A stretch of 64,000 bases of DNA from Moraxella lacunata. GTDB taxonomy: Bacteria > Pseudomonadota > Gammaproteobacteria > Pseudomonadales > Moraxellaceae. How positions within the stretch are numbered: position 1 is the first letter of the stretch; each line of letters begins with the position of its first letter. The position numbers and the translations under genes are program-made. Under the pieces are notes generated by a model. It was not told the DNA's origin and made no database searches. It saw nothing but the letters and a program-made list of their open reading frames with translations. The stretch is taken from NCBI RefSeq assembly GCF_002027545.1, contig NZ_MXAN01000015.1:1-64000 (forward strand), written 5' to 3'. This document shows positions 9,784-17,908 of this stretch, piece by piece.

Positions 9784-9800
9784 TTTCAGGCTGCCTGAAA
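9784..9800. promoter_or_regulatory. Neisseriaceae DNA uptake sequence palindrome (copy 1)
   Basis: TTTCAGGCTGCCTGAAA contains AGGCTGCCTGAA on the plus strand and AGGCAGCCTGAA on the minus strand. These are described uptake sequence dialects of Simonsiella and Kingella. The palindrome lies 2 bases after a stop codon, the usual DUS/terminator position in Neisseriaceae. Confidence 0.75.
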
Positions 9801-9907
9801 GGGGCGTATTATCAAACACAGTCGAAGTAAATCGAATTTTTGAATCCGACAAATGAATTGATTTCATTTTAAAGGTTGGATACTGCATTTGCTAAAAAAG
9901 GAAAGCA

Positions 9908-10399
9908 ATGATGAATTTCATAAACAAAATCATTTTAATCAGCATCTTATCTTTATGCGCTTTTAAGGCTGCCGCCAAAGATATACCGTCTGCTTTTCAC
10001 GGACAATGGGTGGCGCAACACGGTTCTCCTATTGACAACCAAACCGCGCAGGTAGCTTGCCATGCTTTGAAACACAATGATATCGCTACGTCGTTATCAG
10101 ATGAAACATCGCCTTATCTGATTATGCTGACAGTTGATAAACAGCGTTTACATTATGTACATAATGGCAATGCAGAGCAGCGCGAAATTTTTACTCAACT
10201 GCGTTTCAGCAAAAAATACACGCCAAACCATATTGCAGGTACGGCAAAATATTCAGGATTAAGCCGTCATCCCGACCCAGCACGCGATTTTGAACTTCGC
10301 TTGCAAGATGGCATTCTGCATTCTCATTACTGGGAACACAATCACGACACGGGCAAAATGGATTTTTGGGATAATGATAAATTCGTCCGTTGTTTCTGA
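9908..10399 (+). CDS. Small exported protein of unknown function
   Basis: 163 residues with a signal peptide ending near FKAAA, then KDIPSAFHGQWVAQHGSP. That segment resembles the IPTVFQGKWVEAG start of the broken gene at 8343, so they are probably paralogues. The rest has conserved-looking Trp, His and Cys positions (VACHAL, FVRCF), suggesting a disulphide. The start is behind AAAGGAAAG. No function can be assigned. It lies in the Neisseriaceae-like block and is followed by a DUS palindrome. Confidence 0.7.
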   Translation: MMNFINKIILISILSLCAFKAAAKDIPSAFHGQWVAQHGSPIDNQTAQVACHALKHNDIATSLSDETSPYLIMLTVDKQRLHYVHNGNAEQREIFTQLRFSKKYTPNHIAGTAKYSGLSRHPDPARDFELRLQDGILHSHYWEHNHDTGKMDFWDNDKFVRCF

Positions 10400-10402
10400 T
10401 TT

Positions 10403-10419
10403 TTTCAGGCAGCCTGAAA
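10403..10419. promoter_or_regulatory. Neisseriaceae DNA uptake sequence palindrome (copy 2)
   Basis: TTTCAGGCAGCCTGAAA, containing AGGCAGCCTGAA (Kingella dialect). It lies 4 bases after the preceding stop codon and overlaps the leader of the next gene remnant. Confidence 0.75.
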
Positions 10420-10429
10420 GGATAACATT

Positions 10430-10888
10430 GTGAAAAAATATATTTTCTTATCATTTTTTTCGCTGATGCTGACCGCCCAAGCCGCACCTGCTGGCAAAGA
10501 CATTTTCTATTGCCGCAGCAGCAATAACAAAATATAGTGAATTCAATTTAAACCAGTACAGCGTTGCCTGCTCCCTTATGTACTAGGTGTACACGGCGGT
10601 CGCTGTCACCTTGTCCTGATTTAAATTGAATCCACTATACAAGTCGCCATTACCCAACACGGCGAACAATACCATTACACCGCACGGTCAAAATCACGCG
10701 CAAAACTTGATTTGTTTTTGACCAACGGCGAATTAAGGGTAGATGGCAGCATTCAAAATGTTTATCTGTTTTACTAACCAAACGGCTGGTTTTACGAAGT
10801 GCGAGAATCGGGAATGGAAGGCATCAAAGGTTGGGTCAATGTTGAACTCAATGGGCAAGAAGTAGCCAAGATTATTTGCAGAAAATGA
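10430..10888 (+). pseudogene. Paralogue of the 8343 gene, broken by a miniature element and a stop
   Basis: A GTG start behind AAAGGA gives a signal peptide (KKYIFLSFFSLMLTAQA) and then FYCRSSNNKI, where a 105-bp insertion begins. After the insertion the frame resumes as QVAITQHGEQYHYTARSKSRA and ends with VNVELNGQEVAKIICRK. This aligns with FICRSDKINIVVSNHDNDYHYTAWSKSRA in the 8343 gene. Removing the insert and one TA restores the frame exactly. A second lesion is a TAA at 10776-10778 (LFY, stop, PNGW) where the paralogue reads FTRPNGW. The middle of the protein, between signal peptide and FYCRS, also seems deleted. It cannot make a functional product. Confidence 0.8.
10533..10639. mobile_element. 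Neisseria-type miniature inverted-repeat element with TA target duplication
   Basis: The 103-bp core at 10535-10637 is flanked by TA on both sides. The ends are an 18-bp inverted repeat, TAGTGAATTCAATTTAAA versus TAGTGGATTCAATTTAAA in complement, with one mismatch. The inside carries ACCAGTACAGCGTTGCCT and CGCTGTCACCTTGTCCTGAT, closely resembling the very common Neisseria intergenic repeat that starts TATAGTGGATT. There is no ORF, so it was mobilised in trans. Confidence 0.75.
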
Positions 10889-10890
10889 TG

Positions 10891-10907
10891 TTTCAGGCAG
10901 CCTGAAA
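10891..10907. promoter_or_regulatory. Neisseriaceae DNA uptake sequence palindrome (copy 3)
   Basis: TTTCAGGCAGCCTGAAA lies 2 bases after the stop of the broken gene. It is the same palindrome as at 10403. Confidence 0.75.
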
Positions 10908-10993
10908 AATAGGGCAAATTATTAAATCCAAAAAAAATTGTTTGATTTTATTGAAAATATTAGAAATTCATCTCCGCTCAACGGAGCATCATC

Positions 10994-11551
10994 ATGAAAA
11001 AACTTTTATTCAGTATGGCTTTATGCTTAACCGCCCCGCTTGCTGTTGCCGCCCCTGCGGATTGGTCGGGCTTGTTCAAATCTTGGGAAGATGGTTGCAA
11101 TGACAGCAAAGCATTGGCGGCATTTACCAACAGCTTGAGCTTAATTGACGTAAAAGCAAACGGACAATTTTATTTAACTCAAGATATTGATTTACCTAAA
11201 AAATACCGCAACCAAGCCGCCAAAAACGTGTCATTCCACAAAATATGGGATGCGTGCGAACAACACCATTTTGACCAAACACGGCTGGCACTCACGGGGC
11301 ATTATTACGGCTTGCCTGTGGTGCATTACAGCCAAACATTTATGCTGGAAACCGCAGGTGTTGAGTACAGGCGATTGCTGTTGAATGCCCCGATTGAACA
11401 AGCACGGCGTGTTCTGGCAGGAAAATACCGCCCACGCAAACATTTCAATCCCGTTTTGGAAGGACACGAAACCCTGCGAGCGGAGCTGTTGCCCGTTACT
11501 ATCAACGGCAAGGCACAAACCGTGTTGGAGTGTGCTTATGTGTTTGGCTGA
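10994..11551 (+). CDS. Small exported protein of unknown function
   Basis: 185 residues with a clear signal peptide (MKKLLFSMALCLTAPLAVAA) and a mature part starting PADWSGLFKSWEDGCNDSKAL. Three Cys residues (DGCND, WDACEQ, LECAY) suggest periplasmic disulphides. I do not recognise the family. It is intact and sits in the Neisseriaceae-like block between two uptake-sequence or repeat sites. Start supported by ACGGAGCATCATC. Confidence 0.7.
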   Translation: MKKLLFSMALCLTAPLAVAAPADWSGLFKSWEDGCNDSKALAAFTNSLSLIDVKANGQFYLTQDIDLPKKYRNQAAKNVSFHKIWDACEQHHFDQTRLALTGHYYGLPVVHYSQTFMLETAGVEYRRLLLNAPIEQARRVLAGKYRPRKHFNPVLEGHETLRAELLPVTINGKAQTVLECAYVFG

Positions 11552-11564
11552 TCGTTCATTAAGC

Positions 11565-11654
11565 GTAGGTCGGATACTCGTATCCGACATTTTTCAATTT
11601 TAATCAACAGTATATACAATCAAAACATTTGTCGGATTCAAGAATCCGACCTAC
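11565..11654. repeat. 90-bp inverted-repeat element with GTCGGAT ends
   Basis: It starts GTAGGTCGGATAC and ends with GAATCCGACCTAC, the complement of the start apart from one position. Each end is itself a small palindrome (TCGGATACTCGTATCCGA; TCGGATTCAAGAATCCGA). Such GTCGGATTC/GAATCCGAC repeats are familiar from Neisseriaceae intergenic regions. A single related half, GAATCCGAC, is seen near 9842. Confidence 0.65.
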
Positions 11655-11690
11655 AATCATTTGGCTGATGTTTTAAAAACCCATGAAATT

Positions 11691-11702
11691 TTCAGACGGC
11701 AT
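11691..11702 (-). promoter_or_regulatory. Canonical Neisseria DNA uptake sequence
   Basis: The plus strand reads TTCAGACGGCAT, so the minus strand reads ATGCCGTCTGAA, the 12-mer DUS of N. meningitidis and N. gonorrhoeae. It lies 22 bases upstream of the next gene. Confidence 0.8.
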
Positions 11703-11724
11703 AAACACAAAACAGGAAAACATC

Positions 11725-12288
11725 ATGAAAAAATATGCACTTATCGGCTTATTAACCCTACTAAGCCACCATGCCTACGCCACAGAACAGTCCATTAACA
11801 AAGACTTGGACGGAGATGGCAAGCCTGACCACATTTGGTTACAAGATGATGATTTTCATATTAAATTATCCAGCCAAAAACAAGTGATTATCCAATACAA
11901 TCCCTGCGATGAACCGCCAAATTTACGCACCGCCCGTGTGGGTTTCATCGTCTCGTGCAATGCGATGCGACATGGCAGAAGTTACCATTACGCCTACAAT
12001 CGCAGCAGCAATCAAATGCAAGTGATTGGTTACGATTTTTGGGCTGCGGGCACCGCCGCCAATGAAGGTGCAGGTGAAGACAGTGTGAATTTAAAAACGG
12101 GCGATTACATCGGCAAGTGGCGTTTGCGTAATAACCCCACAGAAAAATTGCGTGATTACACCATTCAAACACGTTTACCGAACATCCAGCCCATTAACGT
12201 GAACCACCCCGACGCACAACAGCAATGGCAAGCGCTTTGGGATGCAATCAAACAAGAAAAGCGACGCCGTCATTTACCGATTGATTAG
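11725..12288 (+). CDS. Exported protein of unknown function with a DxDGDGxxD loop
   Basis: 187 residues with a signal peptide (MKKYALIGLLTLLSHHAYA). The mature start NKDLDGDGKPDHIWLQ matches the calcium-binding DxDxDG loop of FG-GAP or EF-like repeats. The rest is not recognised. The ATG at 11725 follows AGGAAAACATC. The TAG stop is the first three bases of a miniature element (TAGGGCGTG), so the natural C-terminus may be truncated. Last gene of the acquired block. Confidence 0.7.
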   Translation: MKKYALIGLLTLLSHHAYATEQSINKDLDGDGKPDHIWLQDDDFHIKLSSQKQVIIQYNPCDEPPNLRTARVGFIVSCNAMRHGRSYHYAYNRSSNQMQVIGYDFWAAGTAANEGAGEDSVNLKTGDYIGKWRLRNNPTEKLRDYTIQTRLPNIQPINVNHPDAQQQWQALWDAIKQEKRRRHLPID

Positions 12289-12427
12289 GGCGTGCTTATC
12301 TTTGGCGTTTACAATGAAAACATCTGTTAAAAAACGGGGGAATCGTCCGTTTTTCATACAAAATAAAGCAAATCATTAGTTTTTCATTGGTTTTTAATAA
12401 AATATTATCGACGGCAAGCACACCCCC
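12286..12427. repeat. Short member of a TAGGGCGTG-ended miniature element family
   Basis: The left end TAGGGCGTGCTTATCTTTGG and inner ACAATGAAAA resemble the left end of the 265-bp element at 42839. The right part, AATAAAATATTATC then CACACCC, resembles its right end (AATAAAATGTTATC then CACGCCC). The middle holds the hairpin AAAAACGG/CCGTTTTT (12329-12354), which can act as a terminator. It appears to be an internally deleted relative marking the right border of the acquired block. Confidence 0.6.
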
Positions 12428-12477
12428 AATCCCAATATAATCAAATCTCATCACCCCTATTTTTTGAGTAAAATTTC

Positions 12478-13128
12478 ATGTTCGGCATCACAGACCTAGC
12501 CACTTACCTTGCTGGCGTAATTATCATCATCATCTTACCCGGCCCAAACAGCCTATACTGCCTATCGGTGTCGGCAAGCCAAGGCAGGCGAGCGGGCATG
12601 GGGGCGATGTCGGGGATTTTGGTGGGTGATACGATACTCATACTGGCAACCGTCTTTGGGGCAGGGACGCTACTCAAACTCTACCCTGCGGTGTTTGATG
12701 TCATCAAGCTCATCGGTGGGTGCTATTTGGCGTATCTGGGGACACGGCTTATCATTGGGGCGTATCACACCTTCAAAAACCGCCACGCCATTGCGGGTAA
12801 AAGTTTTAATCCACCCAAAGTCCAATCACAAAACTATTTTTACCGCTCGCTATCACTTAGCCTTACCAACCCCAAGGCGATTTTGTTTTTCTTATCGTTT
12901 TTTGTGCAATTTGTCAGCCCGACTTATGATAAGCCGTTTTTGACGTTTTTTGTGCTGGCGGTGATTTTGCAACTTGTCAGCTTTTTGTATTTGCTACTTT
13001 TGGTATTTAGTGGCAAAAAACTGGTGGATACTTTTGGTTCTCGCCCGATGATAATGACACTAGCAATGGTGGGCGTGGGCTGTTTGTTTATTGGCTTTGG
13101 GGTGAATTTGTGGTTGGCAAGGTTGTGA
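12478..13128 (+). CDS. LysE/RhtB-family amino acid exporter (LeuE-like)
   Basis: An inner-membrane exporter of 216 residues with about six hydrophobic segments. The opening LPGPNSLYCLSVSASQGRRAGMGAMSGILVGD is the LysE-family signature, and the second half has NPKAILFFLSFFVQF, also typical. LeuE of E. coli is the closest relative I can name; it exports leucine and other neutral amino acids. The ribosome site is weak. Monocistronic after the repeat element and native to the host by style. Confidence 0.85.
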   Translation: MFGITDLATYLAGVIIIIILPGPNSLYCLSVSASQGRRAGMGAMSGILVGDTILILATVFGAGTLLKLYPAVFDVIKLIGGCYLAYLGTRLIIGAYHTFKNRHAIAGKSFNPPKVQSQNYFYRSLSLSLTNPKAILFFLSFFVQFVSPTYDKPFLTFFVLAVILQLVSFLYLLLLVFSGKKLVDTFGSRPMIMTLAMVGVGCLFIGFGVNLWLARL

Positions 13129-13213
13129 TTTGGGTTTTTGACAAACCTAATAAAACCATGATTTGACAAGAAATTTATTGACTTAATTTTACACTTGCTG
13201 TAATATTAGTTTG

Positions 13214-13278
13214 AAAGTCAATATTTGAAGTAAAATCCCGACGCAATTGAAGCTACATGGTATTCAAATATTGACTTT
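13214..13278. repeat. 65-bp element with perfect 16-bp inverted ends
   Basis: AAAGTCAATATTTGAA at 13214-13229 and its exact complement at 13263-13278 enclose 33 bases. There is no coding potential. It may be a hairpin terminator for the exporter gene or a miniature element. Confidence 0.55.
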
Positions 13279-13322
13279 TTTATCTATACCTAGCGAACTT
13301 GATATTTACCACAGCAATATTT

Positions 13323-13390
13323 GTAGGGGCGTGTTGCACACGCCCTTGATGATACGAAGATTTTATAGGGCGTGCTCAGCACGCCCCTAC
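13323..13390. repeat. Paired GGGCGTG/CACGCCC palindromes
   Basis: GGGCGTGTTGCACACGCCC (13327-13345) and GGGCGTGCTCAGCACGCCCC (13368-13387) are each palindromic. The outer GTAGGGGCGTG and CACGCCCCTAC make the whole 68 bp an inverted repeat. The first unit recurs exactly at 15760 and in altered forms at 40920 and 55567. Confidence 0.7.
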
Positions 13391-13500
13391 ACCGATGCGT
13401 CATTGAATTTGTGGTAATTTTAGAGTTCTGCGATTATAAATACAAACCCTCTAAATTTACCTAAACCATTTTTAAATAATTCAATCTCTTTATCACACCC

Positions 13501-13536
13501 AATCAAAAACCCCAAACTAATTTGGGGTTTTTGATT
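13501..13536. terminator. Terminator of glcB
   Basis: A perfect 16-bp stem (AATCAAAAACCCCAAA and its complement) with a 4-base loop. It is symmetric, so it can work in both directions, and lies 17 bases past the glcB stop. Confidence 0.88.
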
Positions 13537-13553
13537 GGCCATAGGGCGGTTTA

Positions 13554-15713
13554 TCAGTCGCCTTGATAGCCTTTTAGCTTTAATCTTGCCTTGTGTAGCA
13601 GTGGCTCGGTATAGCCAGACGGCTCGGTCGCTCCCTTAAAGATAAGGTCGGCGGCGACAAAGGCAATATTATTATCAAAATCAGCCGACATCGGACGATA
13701 GGCAGGGTCGTCTTTGTTTTGCTCGTCCACGACTTTTGCCATGCGTTTTAGGGTGTCCCACACTTCGTCAGCAGTTACGATACCGTGAGCGAGCCAGTTA
13801 GCGACGTGCTGAGATGAGATACGCAAGGTGGCACGGTCTTCCATAAGCCCCACGTTGTTGATATCAGGCACTTTGGAACAGCCTATGCCCAAATCAACCC
13901 AACGCACCACATAGCCCAAAATGCCTTGGCAGTTGTTTTCAAGTTCACGGCGTTTTTCGTCCGCCGTCCAGTTGGTATTGGTGGCAAGTGGAATGGTCAA
14001 AAGGTCATCAAGGCTAGGCGTGGCAAGGCGTGCAAGCTCTTCTTGACGGTTCATGACATTGCATTTGTGATAATGAATGGCGTGAATCACCGCACCGCTT
14101 GGAGACGGTACCCATGCACAGTTTGCCCCTGCTTGGGGGTGCTCAATCTTGGTGCGATACATATCGGCAAGCTCATCAGGCTTAGGCCACATGCCTTTGC
14201 CGATTTGGGCTTTGCCACGCAGTCCTGCTTTTAGACCGATTGAGACGTTACGCTCTTCATACGCCCCAAACCACGCCTGCCCCTTAATCTCGCCCTTACG
14301 CACAAACGCCCCTGCGTGCATGGCGGTGTGAATCTCATCGCCCGTTCTGTCCATAAAGCCGGTGTTAATAAAAATCGTCCGCTCACGGGCTTGGGCGATG
14401 CAGTTTTTAAGGTTGGCAGAAGTTCTACGCTCTTCGTCCATGATGCCCATTTTTAGGCTATTTTTGGGCAAGCCAATGGCTTCTTCGGCACGGGAGAACA
14501 GCTCAACGGCAAACGCCACTTCGTCCGAGCCGTGCATTTTTGGCTTGACGATATACATCGAGCCTGTGCGAGAGTTACGCAAGGTATTCTCGCCACGAAT
14601 GTCAACGGCAGAGAGCATGGGCGTGATAAGTGCATCCATAATCCCTTCAAAAATCTCTTCGCCACCCACTAGGATAGCAGGGTTTGTCATCAAATGCCCC
14701 ACGTTACGAAGTAGCATGACCGAACGCCCGTGCAGGGTCTTAGCATTGCCATTTAAGTCAGTATAAGTGCGGTCAGCGTTTAGGGTACGGGTAATGGTTT
14801 TGCCATTTTTTTCTAAGGTTTCGGACAAATCGCCTTTCATTAGCCCAAGCCAGTTGCGATAGCCTTCTACTTTTTCTTCGGCATCTACCGCCGCCACAGA
14901 GTCTTCTAGGTCTTGAATGGTGGTAACGGCAGATTCTAGCACCACGTCTTTGACCCCTGCTTTGTCGTCTTTGCCGATTGGGCTTTCTGGGTCAATTTGG
15001 ATAATGACGTGTAAGCCGTTGTTTTTTAGGATAATTTCTCTAGGATTGTCAGGCGTACCATTGTAGCCGACTACTTTATTTTCGGTTAAAGTGGTTACTT
15101 TATCGTCAATTTTGGCAGATAATTTACCGTCTTTTATGGTGTAAGACGTTACATCAGCGTGCGAGCCGTCCGCTAGGGGGAATGTTTCATCAAGAAAATT
15201 CTTGGCAAATGCCACAACCTTCGCCCCACGCACAGGGTTATAACCTTTGCCTTTTTCAGCTCCGTCTGTCTCAGGAATCACGTCAAAGCCATACAATGCG
15301 TCATACAGCGAACCCCAACGGGCGTTACCTGCATTTAGGGCATAACGGGCGTTACGCACAGGCACGACAAGCTGAGCTCCTGCAATGGTGGCAATCTCAT
15401 CGTCCACGTTTTGGGTGCTAATCTCAAAATCGGCAACGATGGGTTCAAGATAACCGATTTCGGTCAAGAAATTTTTGTAAGATGACAATTCATAGGCGTT
15501 GTTTTTGTGCCAGTCGTCAATCTTGGCTTGCAATTCATCACGGCGAGCAAGCAAGGCTTTGTTTTTTGGGGTCAAATCAAGAACGACCTGCTCAAAATTT
15601 TTCCAATAAGTGTCGCTGTCAAGTTTGGCGACAGGCAGGGCTTCATTTTCAATAAAATCAAATAAAATTTTGTCAATGGCAAGCGAGCCTTTGGTAATGC
15701 GTTGGGTAGCCAT
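13554..15713 (-). CDS. glcB: Malate synthase G
   Basis: Condenses glyoxylate and acetyl-CoA to malate, the second step of the glyoxylate shunt. From the ATG at 15713 (AAGGA upstream) it has 719 residues, the size of the G isoform. Recognisable stretches include [32 protein letters not shown] and [25 protein letters not shown]. The open frame continues 21 codons upstream to 15776 without a ribosome site. The downstream partner aceA lies just upstream on the same strand with its own terminator, so the two are probably transcribed separately. A GGGCGTG palindrome lies in the leader. Confidence 0.95.
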   Translation of the reverse strand: MATQRITKGSLAIDKILFDFIENEALPVAKLDSDTYWKNFEQVVLDLTPKNKALLARRDELQAKIDDWHKNNAYELSSYKNFLTEIGYLEPIVADFEISTQNVDDEIATIAGAQLVVPVRNARYALNAGNARWGSLYDALYGFDVIPETDGAEKGKGYNPVRGAKVVAFAKNFLDETFPLADGSHADVTSYTIKDGKLSAKIDDKVTTLTENKVVGYNGTPDNPREIILKNNGLHVIIQIDPESPIGKDDKAGVKDVVLESAVTTIQDLEDSVAAVDAEEKVEGYRNWLGLMKGDLSETLEKNGKTITRTLNADRTYTDLNGNAKTLHGRSVMLLRNVGHLMTNPAILVGGEEIFEGIMDALITPMLSAVDIRGENTLRNSRTGSMYIVKPKMHGSDEVAFAVELFSRAEEAIGLPKNSLKMGIMDEERRTSANLKNCIAQARERTIFINTGFMDRTGDEIHTAMHAGAFVRKGEIKGQAWFGAYEERNVSIGLKAGLRGKAQIGKGMWPKPDELADMYRTKIEHPQAGANCAWVPSPSGAVIHAIHYHKCNVMNRQEELARLATPSLDDLLTIPLATNTNWTADEKRRELENNCQGILGYVVRWVDLGIGCSKVPDINNVGLMEDRATLRISSQHVANWLAHGIVTADEVWDTLKRMAKVVDEQNKDDPAYRPMSADFDNNIAFVAADLIFKGATEPSGYTEPLLHKARLKLKGYQGD

Positions 15714-15759
15714 AATTTTGTCCTTAAAAATATAGGTTTCATTTAGATAATGTGATATT

Positions 15760-15782
15760 GTAGGGGCGTGTTGCACACGCCC
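15760..15782. repeat. GGGCGTG palindrome upstream of glcB
   Basis: GGGGCGTGTTGCACACGCCC, an exact repeat of the unit at 13326-13345. It lies 47 bases upstream of the glcB start, between glcB and the aceA terminator. Confidence 0.7.
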
Positions 15783-15832
15783 GTTATTGATAAAATACCA
15801 TTTTGCATTATCGTTTATTAAATTTTAAACAA

Positions 15833-15867
15833 AAACGGTGTTCTACCTTAACAGCAAAACACCGTTT
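15833..15867. terminator. Terminator of aceA
   Basis: AAACGGTGTT and AACACCGTTT form a 10-bp stem; on the minus strand it runs into TTTG. It lies about 20 bases after the aceA stop. Confidence 0.8.
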
Positions 15868-15886
15868 CTTTTATTTAGCAGGTCTA

Positions 15887-17485
15887 TTAACCGCCAAATT
15901 GGTTCATGGTGTTCTTGCTCGCATCACCTGCTTTTAGGGCATTTTCACCAGAGAAAATCTCTTTGTGGTCATCGCCAATGTCAGAACCTGCCATGGCTTG
16001 GTGTTTCACGCAAGCGATACCATCACGGATTTCTTTACGCTGAACGCCAGCGACATAGGCAAGCATACCCTCATCACCGAAGTAACCTTTTGCCAACTCG
16101 TGCGTAGATAGAGCGGCGGTGTGGTAAGTCGGTAGCGTGATTAGGTGGTGGAACACACCTGCTTCACGGGCAGCGTCTGCTTGGAAGGTACGGATTTTTT
16201 CGTCCGCATCACGAGCAAGCTCGCTGTCATCATATTGAGCGTCCATAAGTTTGGCACGGTCATAGCCTGATACGTCTTTGCCCTCGCTAACCCAGCGGTC
16301 ATAGGCTTGTTGGCGGAAGTTGATTGTCCAGTTAAATGACGGTGAGTTGTTGTACACCAACTTGGCGTCTGGGACTTGTTTTTTGATGTCATTAACAAAA
16401 CTTGCAATGCCTGCCACGTCTGGGGTTGGGGTCTCAATCCAAATCATGTCCGCACCGTTTTGGAGCGAAGTTACGCAGTCTAGCACCACACGGTCATGCT
16501 GAGTGCCTTCACGGAACTGATACAAGCCAGAAGCTAGGCGAGTTGGGCGGTGTAGCTTGCCGTTACGCTTGATAAGAATTTCGTCTTCCTTAGCTTCTGA
16601 GATGTCAATTTCGGTGGTTTCTAGGTAGCTGATGTATTTGCTTGCCAAATCACCGGGTTCACGGCTTACAGGAATTTTTTGGGTAAGGTCAGCACCTTCT
16701 GAGTCGGTACGGGCAACAATCACGCCCTCGTCCACGCCAAGCTCCAAGAACGCATAACGCACGGCATTGATTTTCGCCAAAAAGTCTTCGTGTGGTACAG
16801 TAACTTTACCTGCTTGGTGTCCGCACTGCTTGGCATCTGATACTTGGTTTTCAATTTGAATGGCACACGCACCTGCTTCAATCATTTGCTTGGTAAGTAG
16901 GTAAGTCGCTTCTTCGTTACCAAAACCTGCATCAATGTCAGCGATGATTGGCACAACGTGGGTTTCAAAATTGTCAATTTGGCTTTCTAGCTCTTTTACC
17001 TTAGCGGTATCGCCTGCTTGCTCAGCCTTTTGCAAGGCACGGAACAAGTCGTTTAGTTCTTTGGCATCTGCTTGGCGTAAGAAAGTGTAAATCTCTTCAA
17101 TCAGTTTTGGCACGGCAGTTTTTTCGTGCATGGATTGGTCAGGCAAAGGACCAAACTCAGAGCGAAGGGCGGCAACCATCCAGCCTGATAGGTAGATGTA
17201 GCGTTTATTGGTGGTGCCGAAGTATTTTTTGTTGGCAATCATTTTTTGTTGGGCGATAAATCCATGCCAACAGCCGAGTGATTGGGTGTATTTGGAGTTG
17301 TCAGCGTCATATTCCGCCATATCTTTACGCATAATGCTTGCGGTGTATTTGGCGATGTCAAGACCTGTTTTGAAGCGGTTTTGGACAATCATGCGAGCGG
17401 CATCTTCTGGGCGGATAGCGTCCCAAGTGCCACCTAATTTGGCTTTAACGTTGCGAACGTGTTCTAGGGCGGATTGGTAAGTCAT
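15887..17485 (-). CDS. aceA: Isocitrate lyase
   Basis: Splits isocitrate to glyoxylate and succinate. The 532-residue protein belongs to the longer isocitrate lyase class seen in Acinetobacter and Pseudomonas rather than the 434-residue E. coli type. The catalytic motif appears as KQCGH, followed by QAGKVTVPHEDFLAKI. DIDAGFGNEEATYLL carries the metal-binding region. AAGGA precedes the ATG. With glcB it forms the glyoxylate shunt for growth on acetate or fatty acids. Confidence 0.95.
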   Translation of the reverse strand: MTYQSALEHVRNVKAKLGGTWDAIRPEDAARMIVQNRFKTGLDIAKYTASIMRKDMAEYDADNSKYTQSLGCWHGFIAQQKMIANKKYFGTTNKRYIYLSGWMVAALRSEFGPLPDQSMHEKTAVPKLIEEIYTFLRQADAKELNDLFRALQKAEQAGDTAKVKELESQIDNFETHVVPIIADIDAGFGNEEATYLLTKQMIEAGACAIQIENQVSDAKQCGHQAGKVTVPHEDFLAKINAVRYAFLELGVDEGVIVARTDSEGADLTQKIPVSREPGDLASKYISYLETTEIDISEAKEDEILIKRNGKLHRPTRLASGLYQFREGTQHDRVVLDCVTSLQNGADMIWIETPTPDVAGIASFVNDIKKQVPDAKLVYNNSPSFNWTINFRQQAYDRWVSEGKDVSGYDRAKLMDAQYDDSELARDADEKIRTFQADAAREAGVFHHLITLPTYHTAALSTHELAKGYFGDEGMLAYVAGVQRKEIRDGIACVKHQAMAGSDIGDDHKEIFSGENALKAGDASKNTMNQFGG

Positions 17486-17908
17486 GATAATTTTCCTTAT
17501 AGGTTCATGGGTCTAGGACCGTGAATGACAAAACTGCCAACTTATGAAAAAAGCAATGCAAAACCATCTGTATTGCTCGTTTGTTTTTCATGTGCCTAGC
17601 ATACCCAAAAGTTTGGCATTTATCCAATAGTCTGCTTAAATTATGACTATTTTTTAAAAAAATGATGTTGGGTTTTTCATTATAAAAATTGATGATAATT
17701 AAGGCAGGCGATGTGATAACCCTTTGAAAAGTGGGGCTATTTTATCAAAATGGGGTGTATAAATTGTCTTGATGATGATGTTTGATTTTTTATAAAAATT
17801 TTTTGAAAAATCTGCCAAATTGTAACAAAACATCTCAAAAATCATCCGTTTTTATCCTATTGCGTATTGTTTTGTGCTAAAATTTGCCAAATTTCACAAA
17901 AATTTATC
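17486..17908. other. AT-rich divergent intergenic region between aceA and ubiC
   Basis: 423 bases that must hold the promoters of aceA (minus) and ubiC (plus). Runs of A and T dominate. I see no ORF, no repeat shared with other gaps and no clear operator. Confidence 0.5.

Larger units (their letters stand above)
8240..12290. other. Putative horizontally acquired Neisseriaceae DNA block
   Basis: About 4 kb holding six small exported-protein genes or gene remains, with hallmarks of Neisseriaceae. Three copies of TTTCAGGCWGCCTGAAA lie between genes; these contain the 12-mers AGGCTGCCTGAA or AGGCAGCCTGAA, known as DNA uptake sequence dialects of Simonsiella and Kingella. One canonical Neisseria DUS (ATGCCGTCTGAA on the minus strand) lies at 11691-11702. 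The GTCGGATTC..GAATCCGAC repeats and the TATAGTG-ended element are also Neisseria-like. I saw none of these elsewhere in the window. The left edge is only approximate, just after nagZ; the right edge coincides with a miniature element at 12286. Confidence 0.7.

Noticed and set aside
10206-10487. 93-residue minus-strand frame in the Neisseriaceae-like block
   Set aside because: Antisense to two genes and a DUS palindrome; no start signal or family.
13323-13390. Possible CRISPR-like repeat
   Set aside because: Only two palindromic units, no regular spacers and no cas genes.
14362-14766. 134-residue plus-strand frame inside glcB
   Set aside because: Antisense to a well-conserved part of malate synthase G; no ribosome site or family.
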